This document shows, piece after piece, positions 1 through 4,561 of a DNA stretch of 5,184 bases; the stretch's first letter is position 1; every line of letters starts with the position of its first letter. The notes beneath the pieces are model-generated. The model saw only the letters and a program-made list of their open reading frames with translations, did no database searches and was not told the DNA's origin. Source of the DNA: Acidobacteriota bacterium (lineage in GTDB: Bacteria; Acidobacteriota; Terriglobia; Terriglobales; Acidobacteriaceae); assembly GCA_021781255.1 (NCBI GenBank), contig JAJXXG010000487.1:4402-9585 (forward strand). The letters are read 5' to 3'. The position numbers and the translations under genes were made by a program.

Positions 1-43
1 CATCCTGGTGCCCGGCAAACTGGTGAACCTGGTGGTGAGGTAG
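1..43 (+). CDS. C-terminal end of an unidentified protein (partial)
   Basis: The frame beginning at base 2 is open from the window edge and ends in TAG at 41-43, giving the tail ILVPGKLVNLVVR. The next gene's ATG follows the stop after a single base, and that gene's likely ribosome-binding site lies inside these last codons. This is the usual arrangement of an operon with translational coupling, and is the main reason to treat the stretch as coding. Thirteen residues are too few to name a family. The alternating hydrophobic and basic pattern would fit a terminal beta strand, but that is only a guess. Confidence 0.5.
   Translation, partial: ILVPGKLVNLVVR
34..40 (+). promoter_or_regulatory. 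Ribosome-binding site for the 300-aa membrane protein
   Basis: GGTGAGG lies four bases before the ATG at 45 and inside the last codons of the upstream gene. It supports the ATG at 45 as the start and suggests that ribosomes finishing the upstream gene re-initiate here. Confidence 0.5.
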
Positions 44-44
44 C

Positions 45-947
45 ATGGCGCAGCCCGTGCGGGGCACGCAGACGCTGGTGGATCAGATGGGGTGGGTTTT
101 CCGGCGGCCTCTGCTCATCGCCATGGAGATAGGCTGGCGATGGCTTTTCGGCGTGCCGTTTCTTGTTGTGTGCCGACGGCAGGCCCGGCTGATTCTTGCG
201 GCGCTTCCACCGGAATCGACCGGTCTGGGAAGCATCGATTTCCAGAACCCCTGGGTGGCGGCGGAGCAGATCGGCAGCGCATGGGTTCGTTACCTTCCGC
301 ATGTTACAGCGATTTCCTATTGGCTGGCGCCTTTGGCGACGCTGGCATGGATTCTGGTTTCGGGTCTGGGCCGGAGTCTAGCGCTCAGGCGTCTTGAGGC
401 TGGAGCGCGCTTCAGGCCGCTGGCGATGATTGCGTTGCAGGGCGCGTGGCTCGCGCTCTTTGCTGTTGTTTTCTGGGGCTGGTTGCGCGCGCTGGGCTGG
501 GTTGCCGCAACACACATTCGTGCAGGCTCAGAGCCGGCCCTGGTTGGCTTTTCCATCTGGACCATCTTTCTCTCGCTGGGCTTTTTTACGCTGTGGGCTC
601 TGGTCAGCTGGCCCGTCACGGTCGCGCCGCTGCTCATGCTGCTTGAAGATGTTTCTCCGGGCTCCGCTCTGGCGCGCAGCCTTAAGCTTGGAAACCCCTT
701 CACCGGCAAGCTGATGGAAATCAACCTGGTGATGGGCATCGTCAAACTGGCGCTGGTCGTGCTGGCCATGGTGTTGTCCGCTGCGCCTCTGCCCTTCAGT
801 GACCAGTTGGGGCCGGATGCCATGCATGCAGTATGGGCTGGCGCCGTCGTCTTCTTCCTGGTGGCCAACGACTATTTTCAGGTGGTGCGGCTGAAGAGCT
901 ACGTTGAGTTCTGGCGGACGTTCCGCGGCGGAGAGCCTGCCGGATAG
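45..947 (+). CDS. Polytopic inner-membrane protein of unknown function, 300 aa
   Basis: I do not recognise a named family. The product is strongly hydrophobic, with about six likely membrane segments near residues 28-44, 88-108, 125-150, 166-190, 228-247 and 260-280. There is no cleavable signal peptide. The first segment follows a short N-terminus containing the basic motif FRRP (19-22). A soluble stretch at about 46-85 (LPPESTG...DFQNPW) separates segments 1 and 2. The loop at 201-222 (EDVSPGSALARSLKLGNPF) resembles the amphipathic 'L-E-x-x-S-x-x-x-A-L-x-R-S' helix seen in several multi-pass integral membrane families, but I see no catalytic or transport motif. The C-terminus (DYFQVVRLKSYVEFWRTF) is basic and aromatic and probably cytoplasmic. 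The ATG at 45 is chosen because it has a fair ribosome-binding site and lies one base after the upstream stop. Expression is probably coupled to that upstream gene. The stop lies 4 bp from the stop of the converging MCE gene. That the frame is a gene is near certain; its function is open. Confidence 0.85.
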   Translation: MAQPVRGTQTLVDQMGWVFRRPLLIAMEIGWRWLFGVPFLVVCRRQARLILAALPPESTGLGSIDFQNPWVAAEQIGSAWVRYLPHVTAISYWLAPLATLAWILVSGLGRSLALRRLEAGARFRPLAMIALQGAWLALFAVVFWGWLRALGWVAATHIRAGSEPALVGFSIWTIFLSLGFFTLWALVSWPVTVAPLLMLLEDVSPGSALARSLKLGNPFTGKLMEINLVMGIVKLALVVLAMVLSAAPLPFSDQLGPDAMHAVWAGAVVFFLVANDYFQVVRLKSYVEFWRTFRGGEPAG

Positions 948-951
948 AGCC

Positions 952-2028
952 CTAAAAAATCCGCAGCCGGATGACGAGGTACTTCTTGGGATTTTCCCGC
1001 ATGCCTCGAATCAGCTGTTGCGCCTCGTCCATGGTCTGGTCGGAGTGATCGTAGAGGGCGCGGTTCTGCACGAGCTGTCCCAGCGTTCCCTTGCCCTGAT
1101 CGATTCCGGTGAGGATGCTGTCCAGCCGGGTAATGGTGTCGTCGAGCTTTTGCGCAAAGGCGGGATCTTTGCTCAGCTTGCCCAGCGCTCCCTTGCCTTG
1201 ATTGATTCCGGCCATCAACTCATTCATGTTGGCTACGGCCGAGTTCAGGTTGTTGTAGAGGGCGTCGTCGCGCAGCAGCTTGCCGGCGCTGCCCTTGCCC
1301 TCGTCCAGCGAGGTGGCAATACGGTCCAGCTTATCGACAGTGGAGCTGGCGTGTGTGTAGAGGGTGTCGTCGTTGACCAGCTTGCCCAGGGTTCCCTGGC
1401 CCTGGCTGATGTTGGCGGTGATTTTGTCAAGGTTATCGGCCACGCGGGTCAACTTGCGATAGAAGGTTGGATCGTTGATGAATGCGCCCATGCTGCCGCG
1501 CTTCGAATTCAGGGTGTCCACGAGCATTCCCAGCTTGCGCATCAGCGTGTCAATCTGTTCAATGGACACCTGGCTGGTGCGGATCACGTCCTGGAGGGTG
1601 GGCGAACCGGTGGCCTTAAGCTCGGCGCCGTCAACTGGATGTGGCCCTTTGGCCTGGCTGGAGTCGATGTCCACGTAGCTGTCGCCCAGCACGCCGGCCT
1701 GGGTAATAGCGGTGGTGGAGTCGGTGTGCAGATCTTCAAGATAGTTGGTTCCCACCCGCATCGTGACTTCCACGGGGTTGGGGTTGCGCTCGGGGACCAC
1801 GCGAATCCGAATGACGTTGCCGATGGTCACGCCCTCCAATGTGACGGGCGCGCCCTTCTTCAGTCCGGAGGCGTTCTCAAAGTATGTGCGGAGCACCAGT
1901 TTGCGGGCCAACAGTCCGCCCGAGGAGGCAGACAAAAGAAAGATGAGAAACACCAGAACGGCCATAGCCGCCAGGACCAATGCGCCAACTCTGAGCTGTG
2001 ACCACTGAATCTCTTTGCGGCTTGGCAC
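952..2028 (-). CDS. MlaD-like MCE-domain lipid-transport protein with C-terminal helical repeats, 358 aa
   Basis: This is probably the periplasmic, membrane-anchored lipid-binding subunit of an MCE-type (Mla-like) ABC transporter. Such proteins form hexameric rings that pass phospholipids or other lipids between inner and outer membrane. Order from the GTG start: a short basic N-terminus with the family-typical 'KEIQWSQLRVG' (5-15), one membrane segment (about 15-33), and one MCE domain (about 44-122) with 'YFENASGLKKGAPVTLEGVTIG' features and 'GVLGDSYVDI' near its end. A linker and helical region (about 143-177) is followed by five tandem 34-residue repeats (178-347) and the tail NPKKYLVIRLRIF. 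The frame is open upstream to 2175, but I prefer the GTG at 2026-2028. AAGGGG lies six bases before it, the protein then begins as family members do, and the extra 49 residues look non-coding. No permease or ATPase gene is beside it in this window; acpS lies 225 bp upstream. The MCE assignment is firm, the transported lipid unknown. Confidence 0.93.
   Translation of the reverse strand: MPSRKEIQWSQLRVGALVLAAMAVLVFLIFLLSASSGGLLARKLVLRTYFENASGLKKGAPVTLEGVTIGNVIRIRVVPERNPNPVEVTMRVGTNYLEDLHTDSTTAITQAGVLGDSYVDIDSSQAKGPHPVDGAELKATGSPTLQDVIRTSQVSIEQIDTLMRKLGMLVDTLNSKRGSMGAFINDPTFYRKLTRVADNLDKITANISQGQGTLGKLVNDDTLYTHASSTVDKLDRIATSLDEGKGSAGKLLRDDALYNNLNSAVANMNELMAGINQGKGALGKLSKDPAFAQKLDDTITRLDSILTGIDQGKGTLGQLVQNRALYDHSDQTMDEAQQLIRGMRENPKKYLVIRLRIF
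988..1497 (-). repeat. Five tandem 34-codon repeats inside the MCE gene
   Basis: Residues 178-211, 212-245, 246-279, 280-313 and 314-347 align without gaps in exact 34-residue (102-bp) units. Each begins G-[STA]-x-G-[KAQ]-[LF], then has D or N at position 9, L or F at 12, Y at 13 (A in the fourth unit), D/N/Q at 24, and I or L at 26. The first four units end in G-[KQ]. The last unit is the most diverged and ends ENP instead. The spacing of hydrophobic residues suggests one or two amphipathic helices per unit. The DNA copies have diverged in sequence, so this is an old duplication kept by selection on the protein. Confidence 0.9.
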
Positions 2029-2034
2029 GGCATT

Positions 2035-2040
2035 CCCCTT
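2035..2040 (-). promoter_or_regulatory. Ribosome-binding site setting the GTG start of the MCE gene
   Basis: On the minus strand, AAGGGG lies six bases upstream of the GTG at 2026-2028. This strong site decides the start in favour of GTG over the upstream in-frame ATG at 2175. Confidence 0.7.
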
Positions 2041-2076
2041 GCAGCGGTGTACCGGTTGGTTTACCTCAACGCCTTG

Positions 2077-2082
2077 AGAATA
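2077..2082 (-). promoter_or_regulatory. Possible -10 element for the MCE gene
   Basis: On the minus strand TATTCT (four of six matches to TATAAT) lies 48 bases before the GTG start. A small inverted repeat, CTCAA/TTGAG at 2065-2069 and 2074-2078, overlaps it. I find no convincing -35 hexamer 16-18 bases upstream, so this is weak. Read-through from acpS is an equally good source of transcript. Confidence 0.22.
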
Positions 2083-2203
2083 GCAGAAAGGGCAGGGGTT
2101 AATGGGCGGTTTCCATGCGCTGGCTGCCTTACTGAAGTCGTAAAACAATCGCCATTTTCGCCCCTGCGGGAGCACGAGTTCGCCGGGCGCAGAACACGGC
2201 GCA

Positions 2204-2221
2204 GGATGGCCATCCGATGGC
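2204..2221. repeat. Overlapping short palindromes downstream of acpS
   Basis: GGATGGCCATCC at 2204-2215 is a perfect 12-bp palindrome. It overlaps a second inverted repeat, GCCATC-C-GATGGC at 2209-2221. Both lie in the 225-bp spacer between the acpS stop and the MCE gene start. No T-tract follows on the acpS strand, so it is not a standard terminator. It could be a protein-binding site or chance. Confidence 0.3.
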
Positions 2222-2253
2222 AGGTTGTTTAATTCTATGCAGTTACCGGGCCG

Positions 2254-2637
2254 CTAACGCTCATCCTCCAGCACCACGCTGGCCATGGCCAGGTCGGCGG
2301 AGTGGGTAATGGACAATGCGCCATGCGCCACGCCCAGGCGGGCGGCAATCTCGCGGGCACGTCCGTGAAAGCGGAGCGTGGGCCTTTCGCCGCGCTCGCG
2401 CACCACCTCAATCTCAAGCCAGTTCACCCCGCGGGCAATACCGGTACCCAGCGCCTTGGCTGCGGCCTCCTTGGCTGCGAAGCGTGCTGCCAAGCTCTCG
2501 GCGGCCTTGCGCTTCCGCAGGCAGAAAGCCTGCTCCGCGGGCGTATACACGCGATCAAGAAACCGCTGCCCGTAGCGCTCCAGCGACTGCTGGATGCGAG
2601 CAATTTCAATCAAATCAATGCCGGTGCCGAGGATCAT
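2254..2637 (-). CDS. acpS: Holo-[acyl-carrier-protein] synthase, 127 aa
   Basis: AcpS transfers the 4'-phosphopantetheine arm of coenzyme A to a serine of apo-ACP in the cytoplasm, giving the active carrier of fatty-acid synthesis. The length is normal for the trimeric bacterial AcpS family. The N-terminus has the signature MILGTGIDLIEIARIQ, in which Asp8 is the expected magnesium ligand. The second signature AARFAAKEAAAKALGTGI lies at 50-67, with Glu57 the expected second magnesium ligand and Lys56/Lys61 nearby. The C-terminal strand LSITHSADLAMASVV (108-122) is the usual end of the fold. The ATG at 2635-2637 places GIDL where family members have it, although the ribosome-binding site in front is weak. 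The gene is divergent from the small protein gene at 2760, with 122 bp between starts, and lies upstream of the MCE gene on the same strand. In many bacteria acpS follows pdxJ; that is not so here. Confidence 0.97.
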   Translation of the reverse strand: MILGTGIDLIEIARIQQSLERYGQRFLDRVYTPAEQAFCLRKRKAAESLAARFAAKEAAAKALGTGIARGVNWLEIEVVRERGERPTLRFHGRAREIAARLGVAHGALSITHSADLAMASVVLEDER

Positions 2638-2757
2638 GCTGTCTATGAAGCTACATCATCCGCACTGGTTTGTGAGCGGAGGATGTATCAAAGGCGGGCA
2701 GCGCCGTTTGACTCCAGCACATTCTTCAAGCTCCCGCCCGGCCCTCCGATGATGACT

Positions 2758-2781
2758 TTGTGAGACAAGCTTGTGTCACAA
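2758..2781. promoter_or_regulatory. 24-bp near-perfect palindrome, likely operator
   Basis: The left arm TTGTGAGACAAG (2758-2769) and right arm CTTGTGTCACAA (2770-2781) are reverse complements at 11 of 12 positions; only the G at 2764 and G at 2775 fail to pair. The symmetry axis lies between 2769 and 2770 with no loop, which suits a dimeric DNA-binding protein better than an RNA hairpin. The outer TGTGA/TCACA half-sites resemble those of CRP/FNR regulators, but they are 12 bases apart rather than the usual 6, so it is not a standard CRP site. It lies between divergent genes and covers the apparent GTG start of the plus-strand gene. Confidence 0.5.
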
Positions 2782-3164
2782 CCCGTGACGAAGTGCAGGC
2801 CGGCCCGACTCCCTGGGCCGTGCAGTTGTGGGCGCTCTCAGTGGACGAGCCCAGCCATCTGGTTCAAACACTTACCGGGGCGATTCTGGGATGCGGTGGC
2901 TGGGTGCTCAGCCGCAGCGCCAGCGACGCCGGCCTGGTAAGCCTGCTGTTTGAGTTTGAACGCCGGGCCTGCATGGACATCTACAGCGTGCTGATCGGCG
3001 CGGGGCTCGAATTGAGCCAGAGCGGCCACCTCCGCCTGACTGACCTGTGCCAGTGTACCCGCCTCCATCCACTGGAGTGCGGCGAGGAGATTGCCAGCAT
3101 TGACATCGAGATCCAAACCTCCCCGGTCGAGGTGGCAGATACTCGCGCCCCCCTGCCGGTTTAG
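2760..3164 (+). CDS. Small cysteine-containing protein of unknown family, about 134 aa
   Basis: I do not recognise this protein. Codon third positions are strongly G/C in this frame and the antisense frame is poorer, so the plus strand is the real one. There is no signal peptide or membrane segment. Predicted order is strand (18-27, WAVQLWALSV), helix (30-43), strand (47-53), strand (58-66, LVSLLFEFE), helix (68-81), strand (about 83-94) and a late strand (113-119, SIDIEIQ). This beta-alpha-beta-beta-alpha-beta order is compatible with a ferredoxin-like or ACT-like small-molecule-binding fold; that is inference. Six cysteines are present (5, 45, 71, 97, 99, 107), with a CxC at 97-99, but no recognised metal-site pattern. 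The start is uncertain. The GTG at 2760 sits inside a palindrome and lacks a ribosome-binding site. The in-frame GTG at 2793 would give 123 residues and leave the palindrome as an upstream operator. The stop lies 22 bp from that of the converging hydrolase. Confidence 0.75.
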   Translation: MRQACVTTRDEVQAGPTPWAVQLWALSVDEPSHLVQTLTGAILGCGGWVLSRSASDAGLVSLLFEFERRACMDIYSVLIGAGLELSQSGHLRLTDLCQCTRLHPLECGEEIASIDIEIQTSPVEVADTRAPLPV

Positions 3165-3186
3165 AAAGCCAGCAACACTGTCGCCT

Positions 3187-4110
3187 TTACTTGCCCGCGT
3201 AGGGATCTGGAACGTATCGGGCGCTGTCAATCCAGGCGGAGTAGATCATGTCGCGTAACATGCTGGCCCCGGCGGCCAGGCGCTCGGCGGCAAACTCGCG
3301 CGAATCGGCCGAGCCGGCGCCCACAAATCCCCCAGCTTTCTCCAGTTGATAGACCTCTTCCACATACGTGGCAGAGTGGCGAAGGTAGTTCACATAGGCG
3401 TCGAAAATACCCCCCTGGACCGGGTGGGGCGGGGTCATCCGGGCCCGCACCTCGGGCATGTGGATGTTTGCACCGACAAACGGCCCCTCGAATTGCCAGT
3501 GAATCCGGTGGGAGGTGGTGTAACCGTCGGGGTTGGGACCAACCCAGCCGTTGTACTGGATGGTTGTGTGCAAGGGCTGGGAGCCGTCGCCGACGTAATG
3601 GCCCAGCCAGCCTGCATAGAAAATGACAGCCTGTTCCACGGGGCGGGTGTCCTGGTTGGTTGCGGCGAGGTGGCGATACTCGCGCAGGGCAGCCTTGAGC
3701 CGCTCCCACACCTCGGTGGCCTGCCATGGCTGGAGACCTATCTTATCCGGATTCTCGTGGGCCGCAAAGACTTTGGCCTCAAAGACAAGGCGGCGGCGCG
3801 GCAGGGGCCCGAGCGCGTCGGCCGGCTCCAGGTCGATGAAATGCTCGGGGGCCTGCGCCGCGTTCAGCTCCGGCTCGGCAGGCGAGCGCCAGCGGTCCGG
3901 CTCGGGGCCAAGATATTCAATTTCGTTCATCGCCGGCTCGCTGCGCAGAAAGGAGGGCACGTCGGCAGGCAGGCAGCTGATGGCCAGCCGGTTGATCATG
4001 CGATGGCCTTCGTTACCCCAGGCCCTGGCCGAAGTCGGCTGGACTAGAAGGCATGTCAAGGCAAGAAGGGCCACGGTGCCAGAGCGGGATGGCATTCGAA
4101 GGCAGGACAT
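3187..4110 (-). CDS. Exported S1/P1-nuclease or phospholipase-C-family zinc hydrolase, 307 aa
   Basis: This family contains tri-zinc phosphodiesterases: S1/P1 single-strand nucleases and bacterial phosphatidylcholine phospholipase C. A signal peptide is clear: hydrophobic core TVALLALTCLLV (12-23), then QPTSARA, with cleavage expected after Ala30. That leaves Trp31 as the mature N-terminus, whose amino group binds zinc in this family. Expected ligands are all present: Trp31, His36 (WGNEGH), Asp72 (PDRW), His90 (HFID), His171, Asp175 and His181 (GHYVGDGSQPLH), His204 and Glu208 (HWQFE). Spacing from Trp31 to His36 and from His171 to Glu208 matches nuclease P1, but the last ligand is Glu, as in Bacillus phospholipase C, where P1 has Asp. 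The product acts in the periplasm or outside the cell. An alternative start at Met6 would keep the signal peptide; neither start has a good ribosome-binding site. Substrate (nucleic acid or phospholipid) cannot be decided from sequence. Confidence 0.92.
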   Translation of the reverse strand: MSCLRMPSRSGTVALLALTCLLVQPTSARAWGNEGHRMINRLAISCLPADVPSFLRSEPAMNEIEYLGPEPDRWRSPAEPELNAAQAPEHFIDLEPADALGPLPRRRLVFEAKVFAAHENPDKIGLQPWQATEVWERLKAALREYRHLAATNQDTRPVEQAVIFYAGWLGHYVGDGSQPLHTTIQYNGWVGPNPDGYTTSHRIHWQFEGPFVGANIHMPEVRARMTPPHPVQGGIFDAYVNYLRHSATYVEEVYQLEKAGGFVGAGSADSREFAAERLAAGASMLRDMIYSAWIDSARYVPDPYAGK

Positions 4111-4116
4111 GACGCC

Positions 4117-4122
4117 AGTATA
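4117..4122 (-). promoter_or_regulatory. Possible -10 element directly before the hydrolase gene
   Basis: On the minus strand TATACT (five of six matches to TATAAT) ends six bases before the ATG at 4108-4110. Transcription would then begin at or very near the start codon, giving an almost leaderless message, which agrees with the lack of a ribosome-binding site. No good -35 hexamer is seen 17 bases upstream, so confidence is low. Confidence 0.25.
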
Positions 4123-4167
4123 CGGTTGCGCTGGGCGAGCCGGGCGGACCTCAGGCTCACTCCTCTA

Positions 4168-4223
4168 AAGCCCTGGAAAGGGCCGGGGCCACTGCGGAAG
4201 CCCTGTGGGCCGGCGTCGTGCCG
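4168..4223 (+). repeat. Cluster of three G/C-rich stem-loops, two with GGAA loops
   Basis: Hairpin 1 is GCCCT-GGAA-AGGGC (4170-4183), with a GNRA-type loop on the plus strand. Hairpin 2 pairs GGCCAC (4187-4192) with GTGGGCC (4205-4211) across a one-base bulge, and has a GC-GGAA-GC mini-stem inside (4194-4201). Hairpin 3 is CGGC-GTCGT-GCCG (4211-4223) and shares a base with hairpin 2. AAGCCCTG occurs at 4168-4175 and again at 4198-4205, and GGGCCGG at 4180-4186 and 4207-4213, so hairpins 1 and 2 look like a diverged direct repeat. No T-tract follows, so it is not a simple terminator. In G+C-rich DNA such stems arise readily by chance. Confidence 0.35.
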
Positions 4224-4561
4224 TTCGGGGTTCAATGTTGCATTTTCCCCGCAAGATAAGCGTCAAAATTACCCCAGGTGTGGCAGGATAGGCTTTGCAG
4301 AGCCCTGTGCGTTCAAGGCCAACGGCTGCGGAGCCTCCACGAGAAATCGGAGCCAGGCGTGCCCCGGTGGATGTATTCTCGCAGGATGGTGCGATCGCTT
4401 TGAAGGAAGCCCCTCATTCCTTTTCTGCAACTTGACGCTTCGGCGCGTATTCTGGAAGTCCACTCTACACGGCGAATCTGGCGCGGCCAGGCTGCGGCTG
4501 TCAGGTGCGGGGGATCGAGAAGACGGGTGCGGTAAAACGAAGGCGGGGGAACGGCGAAGGA

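Larger units (their letters stand above)
4111..4561. other. 451-bp divergent intergenic region
   Basis: This gap separates the divergently transcribed hydrolase and PAS sensor genes and should hold both promoters. Frames crossing it are open but look like random translation of G+C-rich DNA, with no recognisable motifs. It contains a stem-loop cluster at 4168-4223. Further right are weaker inverted repeats: GGCT/AGCC at 4291-4304, and AAGGAA/TTCCTT with an 8-base loop at 4403-4422. I see no tRNA and no riboswitch class that I can name. Confidence 0.6.

Noticed and set aside
904..2001. A 365-residue open frame on the plus strand opposite the MCE gene, with leucine-rich repeats
   Set aside because: Its repeats are the mirror of the 34-residue repeats of the real minus-strand gene. 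It has no ribosome-binding site or recognisable domain, and it overlaps the end of the membrane-protein gene. It arises from G/C-rich third positions on the opposite strand.
2029..2175. N-terminal extension of the MCE protein to the ATG at 2175
   Set aside because: The 49 extra residues look non-coding, and the GTG at 2026-2028 has a strong AAGGGG site and the family-typical N-terminus.
2302..2763. A 153-residue plus-strand frame across acpS whose TGA overlaps the GTG at 2760
   Set aside because: Most of it is antisense to acpS, which is certain. The GTGA overlap is suggestive of coupling, but the tail after acpS (from the ATG at 2683) is only 26 residues, and GGAGG abuts its ATG with no spacing.
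2688..2765. A short minus-strand frame reading SHKVIIGGPGGSLKNVL... upstream of acpS
   Set aside because: It looks protein-like, but it is about 25 residues from a poor TTG start, has no ribosome-binding site, and runs antisense into the small plus-strand gene.
2838..3230. A 130-residue minus-strand frame opposite the small unknown gene
   Set aside because: Codon use and amphipathic pattern favour the plus-strand frame, and this one also overlaps the end of the hydrolase gene.
3346..4047. A 233-residue plus-strand frame opposite the hydrolase
   Set aside because: The minus strand has a signal peptide and a full set of zinc ligands; the plus frame is its shadow.
4181..4213. Resemblance to a cobalamin riboswitch (GCCACTG followed by GGAAG)
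   Set aside because: Only short fragments match. The conserved B12-box core and overall fold are not visible, and the downstream gene is not a cobalamin gene.
4391..4398. GCGATCGC, the HIP1 palindrome of cyanobacteria
   Set aside because: It is a single copy in G+C-rich DNA; nothing else suggests cyanobacteria.
4432..4453. TTGACG and TATTCT as a promoter for the sensor gene
   Set aside because: They are only 10 bases apart, and neither has a partner hexamer at proper spacing.
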